Assembly (NCBI GenBank): GCA_027886175.1
Contig: JAJNNQ010000137.1
Span: forward strand, 35,326,001-35,390,000
DNA length: 64,000 nucleotides
Source: Phylloscopus collybita
Lineage: Eukaryota; Chordata; Aves; Passeriformes; Phylloscopidae
Reading direction: 5' to 3'
Below the pieces are notes generated by a model. It made no database searches. It was not told the origin of the DNA and was given only the letters and a program-made list of their open reading frames with translations. Positions within the stretch are counted from its first letter, which is position 1; each line of letters starts with the position of its first letter. This document shows, one piece after another, positions 62,806-64,000 of this stretch. The position numbers were made by a program, and so were the translations under genes.

Positions 62806-64000
62806 CTGGAAAACAAGCATCAGTGTCATCAACAAACTGGATTCTGGAGCCATACTCATATCTAATTTTTACACAGAATGTATTTTTCTGCAAAATTCAA
62901 ATTAATTCAACTGAAGTGTTATTAATGTCAGAAGTATTCCTAAATAAGATTTTGCACAGTGCTTACTGAATGACTTAGGCCTGGTTTTCAGGATCTGAGT
63001 TTTACAGTATAGACTTCATCCACAGAACAATTTGCACAGCTGTTTTTATCCTTAAAAGCTCAGTGAAGTTTAGTTATAGAAATTATTTTCCACATTCAAA
63101 ATTAAAGAGGTTCTTTTTTTCCTATAAAACTCTAAAATTCAACTTTTGAAGGTTTGTCTTTCCAAAGGGGATTTTCCTCTGAGCAAGAGATTCAGAATTT
63201 GTCCTCTGCACACAAGACTTTTTATCCTATTTACTCTCTTGGGCTCTGATACAAGAAAACATGTAAATGTGTCCTTACATCTTAAACTCAATTGGACTTA
63301 ACACGCATGTTAAAGTATTTTGAAGAACCTGAACTGTTTTACTATATAACTTTCTGGAAATTAGTGTTAAAAAATTCTTTAGTCTTGCTACAAGAGCTAC
63401 AAAAACTTGTACGCAGAATTCTCAATGAATCAATAGTGTTACACTATTTCAGCAATTTATGTGACAAACATCTACTAAAAAGGAGATGAAGAAATAGTAT
63501 TTATAAGGTAAATAATTTTATTTTTACCCTGCAATAGTTAGCTTATCTTCAAGTCTTCCATATTGATTTCAATTACAGTATTGCCATAGGCTATATGAAA
63601 ACAAGTATCTATGTTGTAGAAATACTTCTCTAGAAATGGATGCTTATTCCCTTAATAATGTAAGGTGTGTGAAAGCCACATTTTCTGAAACAATGCTGCC
63701 CAGTCCAACTCATTCATTAAATAAAAAGACACCTCAACATTTAAACAAAAACTTCTGTTTTAATATCCAATACACAGGTATAAAACCCCAACCAACTAAA
63801 TAAACAAATAAACAAACCCCCCCCAAACCTCAAGAAAACAGTTCTACAATAATAGGAATCCCAGAAAGACCTTGTTTGTATTTTCTCACAAACTCTTGCT
63901 GAACTAACTGGTATACATGTAGATAGACAGCAGCCTACATTATGCAGCAAAATGAAACAATCCCTTTAATATAATTAATTGCCATAAAGCATAACTTCTT
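62806..64000 (-). other. PTPRR intron, right edge of window
   Basis: Searched on the minus strand for the preceding PTPRR exon (expected to resemble MVWQEDSPVIVMITKLKEKN). None was found. A C/A-rich stretch lies near 63780-63830. Confidence 0.65.

Overview
The window is vertebrate nuclear DNA, most likely from a bird. It holds two adjacent receptor-type protein tyrosine phosphatase genes, both on the minus strand, in many short exons with GT-AG introns. Repeats are sparse, and the recognisable ones are CR1-type LINE pieces (about 22.6, 30.2 and 55.4 kb) and simple repeats, which fits an avian or other sauropsid genome. No mammalian-type SINEs, bacterial genes, CRISPR arrays or RNA genes were recognised.

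PTPRB (VE-PTP) fills positions 1068 to 51575 and reads right to left. The usual first exon, a signal peptide, is at 36093-36146 in a CpG island. It is followed by 17 fibronectin type III repeats: repeat 1 in exon 2, repeats 2 to 16 one per exon, repeat 17 over three exons. Then come the transmembrane exon (3474-3573), four juxtamembrane exons including an 18-nt microexon (1800-1817), and the exon that starts the phosphatase domain (1068-1158). The catalytic exons lie beyond position 1. Every exon junction was checked for phase and the chain stays open from the start codon to the window edge: 5221 nt, 1740 codons plus one base.

A second, distal start was found for the same gene: a signal-peptide exon (51521-51575), an exon encoding a complete ricin-like cysteine-rich lectin domain of the mannose-receptor type (49838-50227), and a Ser/Thr-rich linker exon (41196-41434). 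Their phases let the linker join exon 2 and skip the usual exon 1. The two gene ends are therefore two alternative secreted N-termini, with and without a lectin domain.

PTPRR lies just upstream. Its last four coding exons (62695-62805, 61375-61532, 59261-59374, 53434-53527) encode the C-terminal 158 residues of the phosphatase domain, with the WPD loop and the HCSAGIGRTG active-site loop. Its 3' UTR appears to end within roughly 0.2 to 1.3 kb of the distal PTPRB start. The head-to-tail order PTPRR then PTPRB agrees with the order known in human.

The rest is intron or intergenic DNA. I found no wholly new system. The points most worth checking are the alternative lectin-bearing N-terminus, the microexon, a GC-AG intron, the tight PTPRR/PTPRB spacing and a pentanucleotide expansion inside a CR1 copy.
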